A program made the position numbers and the translations under genes. A DNA stretch of 64,000 nt, from the NCBI RefSeq assembly GCF_023149035.1, contig NZ_JAHXMY010000001.1, positions 124,001 through 188,000 of the forward strand, written 5' to 3'. Position 1 is the first letter of the stretch; every line of letters starts with the position of its first letter. Shown piece after piece: positions 7,745 to 17,103 of the stretch. The notes below the pieces were generated by a model that was not told the origin of the DNA, searched no databases, and saw only the letters and a program-made list of their open reading frames with translations. Origin of the DNA: Microbacterium sp. EYE_78. Lineage in GTDB: Bacteria; Actinomycetota; Actinomycetes; Actinomycetales; Microbacteriaceae.

Positions 7745-8785
7745 TCAGCGTGGGAGCCCGGCGACGAGCTCGGACAGCACGCCCGCCGCATCCCCACCCG
7801 ACCCCAGCGCCGAGGCCTGCCCGGCCCAGAGCGACGACAGCTCGGCGTCGCCGGCGGCGGCCGCCCGGAAGACGCCGGTCAGCCAGTTCTGCGCGGGGAA
7901 CGGTGCGATCGCATCCGCGGCCTCGATCTCGCGGACCGCACGATTCGGGATGCCCCGTGCCAGCCGCCCGCTCATGGCCCGGGTCAGGACGGTGCCGGTG
8001 TCGGCGGAGTCCGCAAGGGCGGCGCGGTGCCCCGCCGAAGCCGCGGACTGCCGCGAGCGCAGGAACGCGGACCCGACTTGGACGCCCGAGGCGCCCAGCG
8101 CGAAGGCTGCGGCGACGCCGCGGCGGTCGGCGACGCCGCCCGCCGCGATGACGGGGACGCCGACGGCGTCCACCACCTGCGGGATGAGCGCGAAGGTCCC
8201 GACGAGCGAGCGCTCGGCCTGCCCCAGGAACGTGACGCGATGACCGGCCGCCTCGGCGCCGCTCGCGACGATCGCGTCGACACCGCCGGCCTCCAACGCG
8301 CGCGCCTCGGCGACAGACGTCGCCGTCCCGATGACGCGGATGCCGCGGCGATGCGCCTCATCGACGACGCCGCGCGTCGGGACGCCGAACACGACGCTCA
8401 GGACGGCGGGCGCGGCATCCCACACCGCGTCGAGCTGCTCCTCGAACGGCGGCAGGAAGCGCGCCGGCGTCGCGGGCGGCTCGACACCGGCTGCGCGGTA
8501 CAGCGGCGCCAGCGCGTCGCGTGCCGCCCCGAGGTCGACGTCGGCGGGGGTCACCTCGTCACCGGTCGGCAGCCACAGGTTCAACGCGAACGGCCGGTCG
8601 GTCGCCGCGCGCAGCGCCGCAGCGGTCTCGCGGATGCGCTCCCCGTCGTAGCCGTACAGCCCGAAGGAGCCGAGCCCGCCCCCGTCGCTGACCGCCGCGG
8701 TGAGGGCGACCGACGACATCCCGCCGAAGGGTCCGAGCACGATCGGGACGTCGATGCCGAGCATCTGCTCGAGTGTGCCGTGCAT
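7745..8785 (-). CDS. Nitronate monooxygenase-like FMN enzyme
   Basis: This 346-residue TIM-barrel flavoprotein belongs to the 2-nitropropane dioxygenase/nitronate monooxygenase family. Recognisable elements are PIVLGPFGGMSS near the N-terminus, the GAEAAGHR loop that contacts flavin and carries the catalytic histidine, and VPVIAAGGVADRRGVAAAFALGASGVQVGSAFL, the phosphate-binding barrel strand pair. Enzymes of this family oxidise nitronates with FMN and oxygen. It is transcribed alone on the minus strand, after the rplA terminator. Confidence 0.85.
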   Translation of the reverse strand: MHGTLEQMLGIDVPIVLGPFGGMSSVALTAAVSDGGGLGSFGLYGYDGERIRETAAALRAATDRPFALNLWLPTGDEVTPADVDLGAARDALAPLYRAAGVEPPATPARFLPPFEEQLDAVWDAAPAVLSVVFGVPTRGVVDEAHRRGIRVIGTATSVAEARALEAGGVDAIVASGAEAAGHRVTFLGQAERSLVGTFALIPQVVDAVGVPVIAAGGVADRRGVAAAFALGASGVQVGSAFLRSRQSAASAGHRAALADSADTGTVLTRAMSGRLARGIPNRAVREIEAADAIAPFPAQNWLTGVFRAAAAGDAELSSLWAGQASALGSGGDAAGVLSELVAGLPR

Positions 8786-8806
8786 CCTCCGACGCTAGCA
8801 ACGACG

Positions 8807-8836
8807 AAGGGGCCCCACCCGGAGGTGGAGCCCCTT
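8807..8836 (-). terminator. Terminator after rplA
   Basis: A 13-base stem with one mismatch (8807-8819 with 8824-8836) and a CGGA loop lies 16 bases beyond the rplA stop. It closes the secE-nusG-rplK-rplA transcription block. The T-run is poor, as is usual in high-GC actinobacteria. Confidence 0.75.
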
Positions 8837-8852
8837 GCGATCAGACGCGAGG

Positions 8853-9542
8853 TCAGACCAGTGCGTTGACGTCCAGCGGGATGCCGGGGCCGAACGTGGT
8901 CGAGACGGCGCCCTTCTGGATGTAGCGGCCCTTGGCGCTCGACGGCTTCAGACGCACGATCTCTTCGAGCGCGGCGTTGAAGTTCTCGTTCAGCTGCTCC
9001 TCGGAGAACGAGGCCTTGCCGACGACGAAGTGCACGTTGGCGTGCTTGTCGACGCGGAACTCGATCTTGCCGCCCTTGATCTCCTCCACGGCCTTGGCCG
9101 GGTTGGGGGTCACGGTGCCGGTCTTGGGGTTCGGCATGAGGCCGCGGGGCCCGAGGACCTTTCCGAGGCGACCGACCTGGCCCATGAGCTCGGGCGTGGC
9201 GACGGCCGAGTCGAACGCGGTGAACCCACCGGCGACCTTCTCGATGAGCTCGGCGCCGCCGACCTCGTCGGCGCCGGCGGCGATCGCGGCCTCAGCGGCT
9301 GCACCCGTCGCGAAGACGATGACGCGAGCGGTCTTGCCGGTGCCGTGGGGCAGGATGACCGTGCCGCGGACCATCTGGTCCGCCTTGCGCGGGTCGACGG
9401 CCAGCTTCAGCGCGACCTCGACGGTCGAGTCGAACTTGGCCGAACCGGTCTCCTTGGCGAGGGCGACAGCCTGCGCGGAGGAGTAGAACGTGGAGCGGTC
9501 GATCTTCGCCGCTGCTGCTTCGTAAGCCTTGGACTTCGCCAT
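8853..9542 (-). CDS. rplA: 50S ribosomal protein L1
   Basis: This 229-residue protein has full family length. It shows the L1 hallmarks: [35 protein letters not shown] near the N-terminus and the signature [10 protein letters not shown] in the second domain. L1 forms the ribosomal L1 stalk that binds 23S rRNA and handles the E-site tRNA, and in many bacteria it represses its own operon. It follows rplK after 13 bases. Confidence 0.97.
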   Translation of the reverse strand: MAKSKAYEAAAAKIDRSTFYSSAQAVALAKETGSAKFDSTVEVALKLAVDPRKADQMVRGTVILPHGTGKTARVIVFATGAAAEAAIAAGADEVGGAELIEKVAGGFTAFDSAVATPELMGQVGRLGKVLGPRGLMPNPKTGTVTPNPAKAVEEIKGGKIEFRVDKHANVHFVVGKASFSEEQLNENFNAALEEIVRLKPSSAKGRYIQKGAVSTTFGPGIPLDVNALV

Positions 9543-9555
9543 GATGATCTTCCCC

Positions 9556-9987
9556 TCAGCTCTCGACCGTGATGCCCATGGAGCGGGCGGTGCCGGCGAT
9601 GATCAGCGAGGCGGCCTCGATGTCGTTGGCGTTCAGGTCGGGCATCTTCGTCTCGGCGATCTGGCGGACCTGATCCTTGGTCAGCTTCGCGACCTTGGTG
9701 GTGTGCGGGGTCGCAGAACCCTTCGCGACGCCGGCGGCCTTCTTGATGAGCTCCGCGGCGGGCGGGGTCTTCAGGACGAAGGTGAAGCTGCGGTCCTCGT
9801 AGACGGTGATCTCGACGGGGATGACGTTGCCGCGCTGCGACTCGGTCGCGGCGTTGTACGCCTTGCAGAACTCCATGATGTTGACGCCATGCTGACCGAG
9901 CGCGGGGCCGATCGGCGGCGCCGGGTTGGCTGCACCGGCGTTGATCTGCAGTTTGATCAGGCCGGTCACCTTCTTCTTCGGTGCCAT
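9556..9987 (-). CDS. rplK: 50S ribosomal protein L11
   Basis: This 143-residue protein has full length. The N-terminal domain has [29 protein letters not shown], the proline-rich region that senses thiostrepton and RelA/EF-G at the GTPase centre. The C-terminal rRNA-binding domain ends [12 protein letters not shown]. It precedes rplA in the conserved order and is separated from nusG by the terminator at 10127-10154, so it may have its own promoter in that gap. Confidence 0.97.
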   Translation of the reverse strand: MAPKKKVTGLIKLQINAGAANPAPPIGPALGQHGVNIMEFCKAYNAATESQRGNVIPVEITVYEDRSFTFVLKTPPAAELIKKAAGVAKGSATPHTTKVAKLTKDQVRQIAETKMPDLNANDIEAASLIIAGTARSMGITVES

Positions 9988-10126
9988 TTCCTCTTCCTTT
10001 CACGAGCGAGGCGGAGGCCTCGTTCTCCCACGGTCCCGGCGGTTCCGGTCGTGGTGGTGTTCGCGCGCGCGACGAATCGGCGCACAAACCACATGAGTCT
10101 ACCGCATCCGGCATCCTCCGGCACGA

Positions 10127-10154
10127 CGAAGGCCCCGCCGGAGCGGGGCCTTCG
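10127..10154 (-). terminator. Perfect hairpin between nusG and rplK
   Basis: A 12-base perfect stem (10127-10138 with 10143-10154) and a CGGA loop sit 16 bases after the nusG stop. Its base sequence resembles the rplA terminator. It should separate secE-nusG from rplK-rplA transcription at least partly. Confidence 0.8.
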
Positions 10155-10170
10155 CGGATCCTGCGGAGTC

Positions 10171-11190
10171 TTACTGCTTGGTGACCTGGTCGAAGCTGAG
10201 CTCCACCGGCGTCTCGCGCTCGAAGAGCGAGACGAGGACGGTGAGCTTGCCGCTCTCGGGCTTGATCTCGGAGATCGATCCGGGCAGGCCCGCGAACGAA
10301 CCCTCCTTGATGGTGATCGTCTCGCCGATCTCGAAGTCGACCTCGGTGACGACGGTGCGCGCCTGGGTCGGCGAGCCCTTGGCGGCGCCGCCCTTCGCGG
10401 GGGCGACCTCCTTGGCCTCGACGAGCGGCTTGAGCATGTTGAACGCCTCTTCGAAGCGCAGCGGGGTCGGGTTGTGGGCGTTGCCGACGAAGCCGGTGAC
10501 CCCGGGGGTGTGGCGGACGACGGACCAGGTGTCCTCGTTGAGCTCCATGCGCACCAGCACGTATCCGGGGATCCGGACACGGTTGACCATCTTGCGCTGG
10601 CCGTTCTTGATCTCGACGACGTCCTCCATCGGGACCTCGACCTGGTAGATGTCCTCTTCGACCTCGAGCGTGGACTTGCGCTGCTCGATGTTGGCCTTCA
10701 CCTTGCGCTCGAAGCCCGCGTAGGAGTGGATGACGTACCACTTGCCCTCGAGCGAGCGGAGCTCCTGACGGAACGCCTCGTAGGGGTCCTCGGGGGTGTC
10801 GTCCTCGTCCTCGTCGGCGCCGAGCTCGGGGCCGTCGTAGGGCGCGACCTCGTCGGCTGCGGCGGCAGCGCGCTCGGCCTCCTCGTCGGCGAGCGACTCG
10901 GTGAGCACCTCGGCGGCGGCCTCGGCCTCGTCGGCCTGGTCGATCTCGAGCGCGTCGTTGACGACGCGGTCGGCTTCGGGATCCTCGATCACGACACTGT
11001 CCTCCCCGGTGGGCTCGTCGTCGACGGGCTCGTCGTCCTCGATGTGCAGCGCGGCGTGCTCGGCCGACTCGGCGGAGCGCTCCTGGTCTGCCAGGACGTT
11101 GCCCTCCTGCGCCTCGTCGTCCTCGCTGGACTGCTCCGCGGCGGTCGACCAGTCGGCGTCGTCGACGTATCTTTCAGTCACGTTGTTCAC
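10171..11190 (-). CDS. nusG: Transcription elongation/antitermination factor NusG with long acidic N-terminal extension
   Basis: This 339-residue protein is nearly twice the E. coli length. The NGN domain begins at about residue 150 (GKWYVIHSYAGFERKVKANIEQR) and includes VRIPGYVLVRMELNEDTWSVVRHTPGVTGFVG. A C-terminal KOW domain follows (ETITIKEGSFAGLPGSISEI). The first 150 residues are low-complexity and dominated by Glu, Asp and Ala, an extension also known from other actinobacterial NusG proteins. NusG tethers RNA polymerase to Rho or to ribosomal S10. It sits between secE and rplK. Confidence 0.96.
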   Translation of the reverse strand: MNNVTERYVDDADWSTAAEQSSEDDEAQEGNVLADQERSAESAEHAALHIEDDEPVDDEPTGEDSVVIEDPEADRVVNDALEIDQADEAEAAAEVLTESLADEEAERAAAAADEVAPYDGPELGADEDEDDTPEDPYEAFRQELRSLEGKWYVIHSYAGFERKVKANIEQRKSTLEVEEDIYQVEVPMEDVVEIKNGQRKMVNRVRIPGYVLVRMELNEDTWSVVRHTPGVTGFVGNAHNPTPLRFEEAFNMLKPLVEAKEVAPAKGGAAKGSPTQARTVVTEVDFEIGETITIKEGSFAGLPGSISEIKPESGKLTVLVSLFERETPVELSFDQVTKQ

Positions 11191-11281
11191 TTCCCTGGTT
11201 GGTCAGCTGCGGTGTGTTCAGCTGCGATGTTCGGGTGGGATGCCGGTGGTCGTCATCCCCTCGGAACGGGGTCGTCCGTCG

Positions 11282-11548
11282 TCAGCTCGGAACGCCGAAG
11301 ACGACGTCGACGACCCAGGTGAACAGGAGGTCGAGTCCGTACACGAACGCCATCACGACGACGACGAAGGCCAGGACGACCAGGGTGAACTTCACCAGCT
11401 CCTGGCGGGTCGGCGTGACGACCTTGCGGAGCTCGGCGATCACCTGGCGGATGAAGAGGGCGATCCGCTGGAAGAAGTTGAGCTTCCTCTCGCGGGTGGC
11501 GCCGCTGCTGGCAGCGACGACCTCGCCGTTCGGCTCATCCTGGACCAT
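11282..11548 (-). CDS. secE: Preprotein translocase subunit SecE
   Basis: This 88-residue protein has the SecE core RIALFIRQVIAELRKVVTPTRQELVKFTLVVLAFVVVVMAFVYGLDLLFTW, an amphipathic cytoplasmic helix followed by the single essential membrane span. It clamps SecY in the inner-membrane translocon. It lies between tRNA-Trp and nusG, the usual arrangement. Confidence 0.95.
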   Translation of the reverse strand: MVQDEPNGEVVAASSGATRERKLNFFQRIALFIRQVIAELRKVVTPTRQELVKFTLVVLAFVVVVMAFVYGLDLLFTWVVDVVFGVPS

Positions 11549-11592
11549 TCAACCCACCTGTTGCTCGGTTCGAGTCAGCTGACGCTGACGCG

Positions 11593-11665
<73 letters not shown>

Positions 11666-11755
11666 AAGGTCTTGCGACCCGGGAATCCGCATCCTCCGGC
11701 GCCCATGGGCACGGCAAAAGATTGCAGACAACTGCGTCGTCCAGTGTACGTCATG

Positions 11756-11788
11756 GGCAGGGGCGGCGCGAATCACGCCGCCCCTGCC
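11756..11788 (-). terminator. Terminator of the GABA/amine operon
   Basis: A perfect 13-base stem (11756-11768 with 11776-11788) with a 7-base loop begins 5 bases after the stop codon of the last aldehyde dehydrogenase gene. It is the only strong hairpin in the 9.5-kb minus-strand gene run, which supports treating that run as one transcription unit. Confidence 0.75.
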
Positions 11789-11793
11789 ACGGC

Positions 11794-13158
11794 TCACGCG
11801 ACGCGGACGAGCTTCTTGTTCACGAACTCGTCGGCGGCGAGGAGGCCGAGCTCACGACCGGTGCCGGAGCGCTTGATGCCGCCGAAGGGCAGCCCCGGCT
11901 CGTCGGCGAGGACGAGGTTCACGTAGACCATGCCCGCGTCGATGCGATCGGCCACCCGCGCCGCCTGCGCGTCGTCGGTCGTGAAGACGTAGGAGCCGAG
12001 GCCGAACGGGGTGTCGTTCGCGATGCGCACGGCCTCGTCCTCGTCCGCAGCTCGGTAGACGACGCCCGCGGGGCCGAACAGCTCCTCGCGGTACACGTCC
12101 ATCTCGGGGGTGACGTCCGTCAGCACGGTGGGCGCGAAGAAGGCCCCGTCGCGCGTGCCGCCGGTGACGACCGTGGCGCCCTGGGCGACGGCATCCCGGA
12201 TCTGCTGCTCGAGACGCTCGGCGGCGGCGACCGACGACAGCGGCCCGAGGACGGTGTCGGAGGACCACGGGTCGCCCACGCTGGCGGCCGACATTTTCGC
12301 GGTGAAGGCCTCGACGAACGCGTCGTAGAGACCGTCGACGACGATGAACCGCTTCGCGCCGTTGCAGGACTGTCCGGTGTTGTCGAGGCGCGCGTCGACC
12401 GCGGCCTGCGCGACGGCGTCGAGGTCGTCGGCCGACAGGACGATGAACGGATCCGACCCGCCGAGCTCGAGCGCGACCTTCTTGAGGTTGCGACCGGCGA
12501 CCTCTGCGACGGCGGCGCCCGCGCGCTCCGACCCCGTCACGGACGCGCCGTGGATGCGGCGGTCGGCGATGACCTCGGCCGCCTGCTCGTTCGTCAGGTA
12601 GACGTTCGTGTAGGCCCCCTCGGGGAAGCCGGCGTCGCGGTAGATCGCCTCGATGGCCGCGGCCGACTCGGGGCACTGCGGGGCGTGCTTCAGGAGGATC
12701 GTGTTGCCGATCGCGAGGTTCGGCGCCGCGAAGCGCGCCACCTGGTAGTACGGGAAGTTCCACGGCATGACGCCGAGGAGCGCCCCCAGCGGCGCCTTGC
12801 GGATGACGGCGGTGCCGTCGCCCTCGATCGGCACCGGCACGTCGGCGGTGATCTCGTCGATGTGGTCGGCGTAGTACTCGGTGATGTCGGCCGCGAAGTC
12901 CACTTCGCCGAGCGCGCCGTCGATCTGCTTGCCCATCTCGCGGACGATGATCCCCGCGAGGTCCTGGCGGCGCTCTCGGTGCAGCTGCGCGACACGGCGC
13001 AGGAGGTCGGCGCGCTCGGCGGGCGTGGAGGTCCTCCCCCAGCCCTGTGCGGCGGCGTCGGCGGCGGCGAGGGCCGATTCGACGTCGTCGGCGGTCGCGG
13101 TCGGGTACGTGGCGTGGGTCTGCCCCGTGGCGGGGTCGATGACGGCGTAGTCGCTCAT
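11794..13158 (-). CDS. NAD(P)-dependent succinate-semialdehyde dehydrogenase-like protein (GabD1 type)
   Basis: This 454-residue aldehyde dehydrogenase belongs to the shorter GabD1/SSADH-I branch. The active-site cysteine is in NTGQSCNGAKR (about residue 264), the general-base glutamate in ALELGGSDPF (about 229), and the Asn in MPWNFPYY. It oxidises an aldehyde, probably succinate semialdehyde, to the acid in the cytoplasm. It is the last gene of the GABA/amine operon, 20 bases after a second, clearly different aldehyde dehydrogenase. The two may split the aldehydes of the pathway (4-aminobutanal and succinate semialdehyde). Confidence 0.88.
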   Translation of the reverse strand: MSDYAVIDPATGQTHATYPTATADDVESALAAADAAAQGWGRTSTPAERADLLRRVAQLHRERRQDLAGIIVREMGKQIDGALGEVDFAADITEYYADHIDEITADVPVPIEGDGTAVIRKAPLGALLGVMPWNFPYYQVARFAAPNLAIGNTILLKHAPQCPESAAAIEAIYRDAGFPEGAYTNVYLTNEQAAEVIADRRIHGASVTGSERAGAAVAEVAGRNLKKVALELGGSDPFIVLSADDLDAVAQAAVDARLDNTGQSCNGAKRFIVVDGLYDAFVEAFTAKMSAASVGDPWSSDTVLGPLSSVAAAERLEQQIRDAVAQGATVVTGGTRDGAFFAPTVLTDVTPEMDVYREELFGPAGVVYRAADEDEAVRIANDTPFGLGSYVFTTDDAQAARVADRIDAGMVYVNLVLADEPGLPFGGIKRSGTGRELGLLAADEFVNKKLVRVA

Positions 13159-13178
13159 GATGCTCCTCTTCGTCCCGC

Positions 13179-14639
13179 TCAGGCGGGGATCAGGGTGTAC
13201 TTCACGTTCAGGTACTCGTGGATGCCTTCGAGGCCGCCCTCGCGTCCCATGCCGGACTGTTTGACGCCGCCGAACGGCGCGGCCGCATTGGAGACGACAC
13301 CGACGTTGAGACCCATCATCCCGGTCTCGAGACGGTCGATCATGCGGTGGCCGCGGGCGAGGTCCTTCGTGAAGACGTAGGACACGAGGCCGTACTCGGT
13401 GTCGTTGGCGAGACGGACCGCCTCGTCCTCGTCGGCGAAGGTCGCGATCGCGAGGACGGGGCCGAAGATCTCCTCGCGCAGGATCGCGCTCCCGGGCACG
13501 ACCCCCTCGACGACGGTGGGCTCGTAGAAGGTCCCCGGACCCTCGGGCGCGCCGCCGCCGACGAGGACGCGCGCGCCGCGCTCGACGGCGTCACCGACGA
13601 GCTCCTGGGCCTTCGCCACCGCGCGGTCGTCGATGAGCGGACCGATCTGCACGCCGTCCTCCGTGCCGCGACCGATCCGCATCGACGAGACGCGCTCGGA
13701 CACCCGGCGGGCGAACTCGTCGGCGACCGATTCGTGGACGATGAAGCGGTTCGCGGCCGTGCACGCCTGGCCGATGTTGCGGAACTTCGCGAGCAGGGCC
13801 CCCTCGACTGCCTTATCGAGGTCGGCATCCTCGAAGACGACGAACGGCGCGTTGCCGCCGAGCTCCATCGACACGCGGAGCACGCCTTCGGCGGCCTGGG
13901 CGATGAGCTTCTGCCCGACCGGGGTCGACCCCGTGAACGAGAGCTTCCGCAGCCGCGGGTCCGAGATGATCGGGCCCGACACCGCGCCGGAGGACGACGT
14001 CGTGATGACGTTCACGACACCGTCCGGCACGCCCGCCTCGGCGAGGATCTGCGCGAAGAACAGGGTGGTGAGCGGGGTGAGCTCGGCCGGCTTGATGACG
14101 ACGGTGCACCCGGCTGCGAGCGCGGGGGCGATCTTGCGGGTCGCCATCGCGAACGGGAAGTTCCACGGCGTGATGAAGAACGACGGTCCGACGGGACGCT
14201 GCGACACGATCATGCGACCGGTGCCCTCGGGGTTCAGGCCGTACCGACCCGAGATCCGGACGGCCTCCTCGCTGAACCAGCGCAGGAACTCCCCGCCGTA
14301 GACGACCTCGCCGCGCGACTCGGCGAGCGGCTTGCCCATCTCGAGCGTCATGAGGAGCGCGAGGTCCTCCTTGCGCTCCTGCACGAGATCGAACGCCCGC
14401 CGCAGGATGTCGCTGCGCTCCCGCGGCGCGGTGGCCGCCCACGCCTCCTGCGCGGCCACGGCCGCGTCGAGCGCGCGGATGCCGTCCTCGGGCGTCGCGT
14501 CCGCGATGCGGCGGATGACCTCGCCGGTCGACGGGTCGTGCACCTCGAGCGTGCCGCCCTCCGCGGCATCCACCCACTGTCCGCCGATCAGCAGCTGATT
14601 CGGGATCTGCTCGAGCAGGTCGGTCTCGCGTGAGGTCAT
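13179..14639 (-). CDS. gabD: Succinate-semialdehyde dehydrogenase (GabD2-like aldehyde dehydrogenase)
   Basis: This is a 486-residue aldehyde dehydrogenase. The ATG overlaps the permease stop as ATGA; a longer open frame runs upstream but lies antisense-free inside the permease in another phase and is not coding. It has ITPWNFPFAMATRKIAPALAAGCTVVIKPAELTPLT, the Glu in MELGGNAPF (about residue 259) and the nucleophilic Cys in IGQACTAANR (about 291), all typical of NAD(P)-dependent SSADH. Together with gabT it would convert GABA to succinate for the TCA cycle. Confidence 0.88.
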   Translation of the reverse strand: MTSRETDLLEQIPNQLLIGGQWVDAAEGGTLEVHDPSTGEVIRRIADATPEDGIRALDAAVAAQEAWAATAPRERSDILRRAFDLVQERKEDLALLMTLEMGKPLAESRGEVVYGGEFLRWFSEEAVRISGRYGLNPEGTGRMIVSQRPVGPSFFITPWNFPFAMATRKIAPALAAGCTVVIKPAELTPLTTLFFAQILAEAGVPDGVVNVITTSSSGAVSGPIISDPRLRKLSFTGSTPVGQKLIAQAAEGVLRVSMELGGNAPFVVFEDADLDKAVEGALLAKFRNIGQACTAANRFIVHESVADEFARRVSERVSSMRIGRGTEDGVQIGPLIDDRAVAKAQELVGDAVERGARVLVGGGAPEGPGTFYEPTVVEGVVPGSAILREEIFGPVLAIATFADEDEAVRLANDTEYGLVSYVFTKDLARGHRMIDRLETGMMGLNVGVVSNAAAPFGGVKQSGMGREGGLEGIHEYLNVKYTLIPA

Positions 14640-16201
14640 CGCGTGGTCTCGCTTTCTGCGCGCCGCGTTCGCGCGCTGGGTGGTGCGTCCATGGACAGCG
14701 TCTGCCCACGGAAGAAGGCCGGCCGGCGGACGGCCTGCCAGATCATGATGAGGATGCCGACCACGATGATCAGCACCCCGAGGATGAAGACGAGCCCCAC
14801 GCCGAGGATCTCCGACCCCGAGCCGTAGTCGGGGTCCATCGAGTCGACGAGCGTCGTGACGAAGATCACCGCGAGGATGAGGCCGCCCACGAGCGGGCTG
14901 AGGAACGTCAGCAGGAACGAGCGCGCCGAGTCGAACCACTGCTTGCGGAAGTACCAGACGCACGCGAACGCGGTCAGCCCGTAGTAGAAGCAGATCATCA
15001 TCCCGAGCGAGAGGATCGTGTCGGTGAGGACGTTCTCGCTCAGCAGCCGCATGACCGCGTAGAACACGGCCGCCACGATGGCCGAGACGATGGTCGCGTA
15101 GCCGGGGGTGAAGAACCGCGGGGTGACGGACGCGAACCGCTTCGGGAGCGCGCCGTAGTGCCCCATCGCGAGGAGCGTCCGGGCAGGACCGACGGCGGTC
15201 GACTGCAGCGAGGCCGCCGAGCTCGAGAGCACCGCGAGCGACACGAGGAACGCGAGCGGGCCGAGGACCGGATCGGACAGCGCGAAGAACACGTTCGCCG
15301 AGATCTCCTCGTTGCCGAGGCCCAGCGCCCCGGTGCCGACGCCGGCGAACATCATGAGCCCGATGGAGAGCATGAGGTAGAGCGCGACGACGAGGACGAC
15401 GGTGACCATCGCGGCCCGCCCCGGGGTGCGGTCGGGGTCTTTCGTCTCCTCGTTCATGGTGAGGACGACGTCCCAGCCCCAGAAGATGAAGATCGACAGC
15501 GAGAGTCCCGCCGCGAACGCACTGAAGGACGAGACCTCGAACGGGTTCAGCCACGACCAGTCGAAGGCGAGGTGGTCGACGCCGTCGCCGCTGAAGCTCT
15601 TGACGAGCGCGACGACGGCGAACAGCACGAGCACCACGACCTGGAAGCCGACGAGCACGTACTGGAACTTCTGCGTCGTCTGCATGTCGCGGTACGAGAC
15701 GAGCGTCGCCCCGAGGAGGAACAGCAGGCACACGGCGACGTTGATGAACGGGTTGAACGCGAGGTCGGCGATCCCGGCGTTGCCGCTGATCTGCGCGATC
15801 AGCAGGAAGAGGAACTCGACGGCGATGCCCGCGAGGTTCGACAGCACGATGACGGTGGCGGCGATGAGCCCCCACCCGGTCATCCAGCCGATCCACGGAC
15901 CGAAGGCGCGGACGCCCCACGTGAAGCTCGTCCCCGAGTCGGGCATGACGCGGTTGAGCTCTCGATACCCGAGCGCGACCAGCAGCATCGGGATGAACCC
16001 GACGAGGATGATCGCCGGCACCTGCGTGCCGACGGCTGACACCGTCGGGCCGAGCGAGGCGGTGAGCGTGTAGGCGGGGGCGATCGTCGAGATGCCGATC
16101 ACGACGGCGCCGACCAGGCCCACCGTCCCGGCGCTCAAGCCCTTGGCGGAGAGCCCGGCGTCCTGCCCTGCCGGGATCTTCTCGGGTGCATGCTGGCTCA
16201 T
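14636..16201 (-). CDS. APC superfamily amino acid/amine permease
   Basis: This 521-residue protein has about 12 membrane spans. The first span holds the APC ligand-binding turn (VGAVVIGISTIAPAYTLTAS), followed by ELNRVMPDSGTSFTWGVRAFGPWIGWMTGW, the conserved segment of the family. Its position between the universal stress gene and gabD suggests a substrate fed into the pathway, such as putrescine, GABA or a related amine. A second APC permease lies in the same operon. Expression is coupled to gabD by a 4-base overlap. Confidence 0.85.
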   Translation of the reverse strand: MSQHAPEKIPAGQDAGLSAKGLSAGTVGLVGAVVIGISTIAPAYTLTASLGPTVSAVGTQVPAIILVGFIPMLLVALGYRELNRVMPDSGTSFTWGVRAFGPWIGWMTGWGLIAATVIVLSNLAGIAVEFLFLLIAQISGNAGIADLAFNPFINVAVCLLFLLGATLVSYRDMQTTQKFQYVLVGFQVVVLVLFAVVALVKSFSGDGVDHLAFDWSWLNPFEVSSFSAFAAGLSLSIFIFWGWDVVLTMNEETKDPDRTPGRAAMVTVVLVVALYLMLSIGLMMFAGVGTGALGLGNEEISANVFFALSDPVLGPLAFLVSLAVLSSSAASLQSTAVGPARTLLAMGHYGALPKRFASVTPRFFTPGYATIVSAIVAAVFYAVMRLLSENVLTDTILSLGMMICFYYGLTAFACVWYFRKQWFDSARSFLLTFLSPLVGGLILAVIFVTTLVDSMDPDYGSGSEILGVGLVFILGVLIIVVGILIMIWQAVRRPAFFRGQTLSMDAPPSARTRRAESETTR

Positions 16202-16218
16202 CGTCGAGCTCCTTCGGG

Positions 16219-17103
16219 TCAGCGGGACGCTTCGGGTGTGCGGGTACGGGGAACGACGACCATCGGCACCGGGATCGAGCCGAGGAGCTTCGCCGCCGTG
16301 GAGCCGAGGAACAGGCGGCGGGGCTGCGCGAGGCGGCTGGAGCCCACCAGGATGAGCTCGCCGGGCAGCCAGTCGAGGTGGCCCACGGCATCCTCGATGC
16401 TGTCGCCCCGCGCGGTCACGATGTCGGCGCGGACCCCGTCGGGGATGGCGGCCAGGACGTCGTCCAGCACCTTCTCGGCGTGTGCGGCGCCCGCGAGACG
16501 GATGACGCCGGTGTCGACCGTCGGCGGCAGGTCGACGGTGACGAGGGAGACGAGCCGCAGCGACGCACCGGTCGCAGCCGCGAGCGCGACGGCCTCGTCG
16601 AGGAGGACGTCCGCTCCGGCGCGGGTGCCGACGGCGACGGTCAGTCGCGGGACCCCGGCATCCGTCACCCGCTTGCGGGCCCCGCGCGGGACGAGGACGA
16701 CGGGGACGTCGGCGGAGTGGAGCAGCTGGCTCGTCGTCGAGCCGAGACGGTGGCGCCCGCGGGCACCGCCGTCAGCGGCACCCACGACGAGGTGCGACGC
16801 GCCGAACTCGTCCGCCGCCTCGACAAGCCCTTCGGCGAAGGATTCGCCGTAGCGGGCGTGCTCGCGGTGCACGACACCCGCGGGCACCGCGGCGGCCGCC
16901 TCGGCGAGCCAGGTCTGGGCCTGCTCGAGCAGGTAGCGGTCGTACGAGGCGTCCGGCGGCGTGATGACGCTGCGGCCCTCGGCGGGCAGGACGAGCACGA
17001 TGTCGAGCTCGGACCCGGATGCCGCGGCGATCCCGGCCGCGACGGCCACTGCGTCGCGGCCCGCCTTCGTCGCGGTGTAGCCGACGACGATGCGGCCGGT
17101 CAC
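16219..17103 (-). CDS. Tandem universal stress protein (UspA-type)
   Basis: This is a 294-residue protein with two Usp domains. The start GTG overlaps the amine oxidase stop (GTGA). Domain 1 begins RIVVGYTATKAGRDAV and ends with the ATP-binding loop VVGAADGGARGRHRLGSTTSQLL; domain 2 (from about residue 155) ends with LVGSSRLAQPRRLFLGSTAAKLL. Both loops fit the G-2x-G-9x-G-S/T ATP motif approximately. A Usp protein inside a catabolic operon is unusual; it might sense ATP or regulate the neighbouring permeases. That is inference. Confidence 0.85.
   Translation of the reverse strand: MTGRIVVGYTATKAGRDAVAVAAGIAAASGSELDIVLVLPAEGRSVITPPDASYDRYLLEQAQTWLAEAAAAVPAGVVHREHARYGESFAEGLVEAADEFGASHLVVGAADGGARGRHRLGSTTSQLLHSADVPVVLVPRGARKRVTDAGVPRLTVAVGTRAGADVLLDEAVALAAATGASLRLVSLVTVDLPPTVDTGVIRLAGAAHAEKVLDDVLAAIPDGVRADIVTARGDSIEDAVGHLDWLPGELILVGSSRLAQPRRLFLGSTAAKLLGSIPVPMVVVPRTRTPEASR

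Noticed and set aside
11794..14639. The two aldehyde dehydrogenase genes as a recent tandem duplication
   Set aside because: Lengths (454 and 486) and active-site surroundings (GQSCNGAKR versus GQACTAANR) differ widely, so they are distinct subfamilies.
13179..16391. A 1070-codon open frame covering gabD and the permease region on the minus strand
   Set aside because: Only the 3' part has aldehyde dehydrogenase sequence. The upstream part is Arg/Pro/Ala-rich shadow of the APC permease read in another phase.
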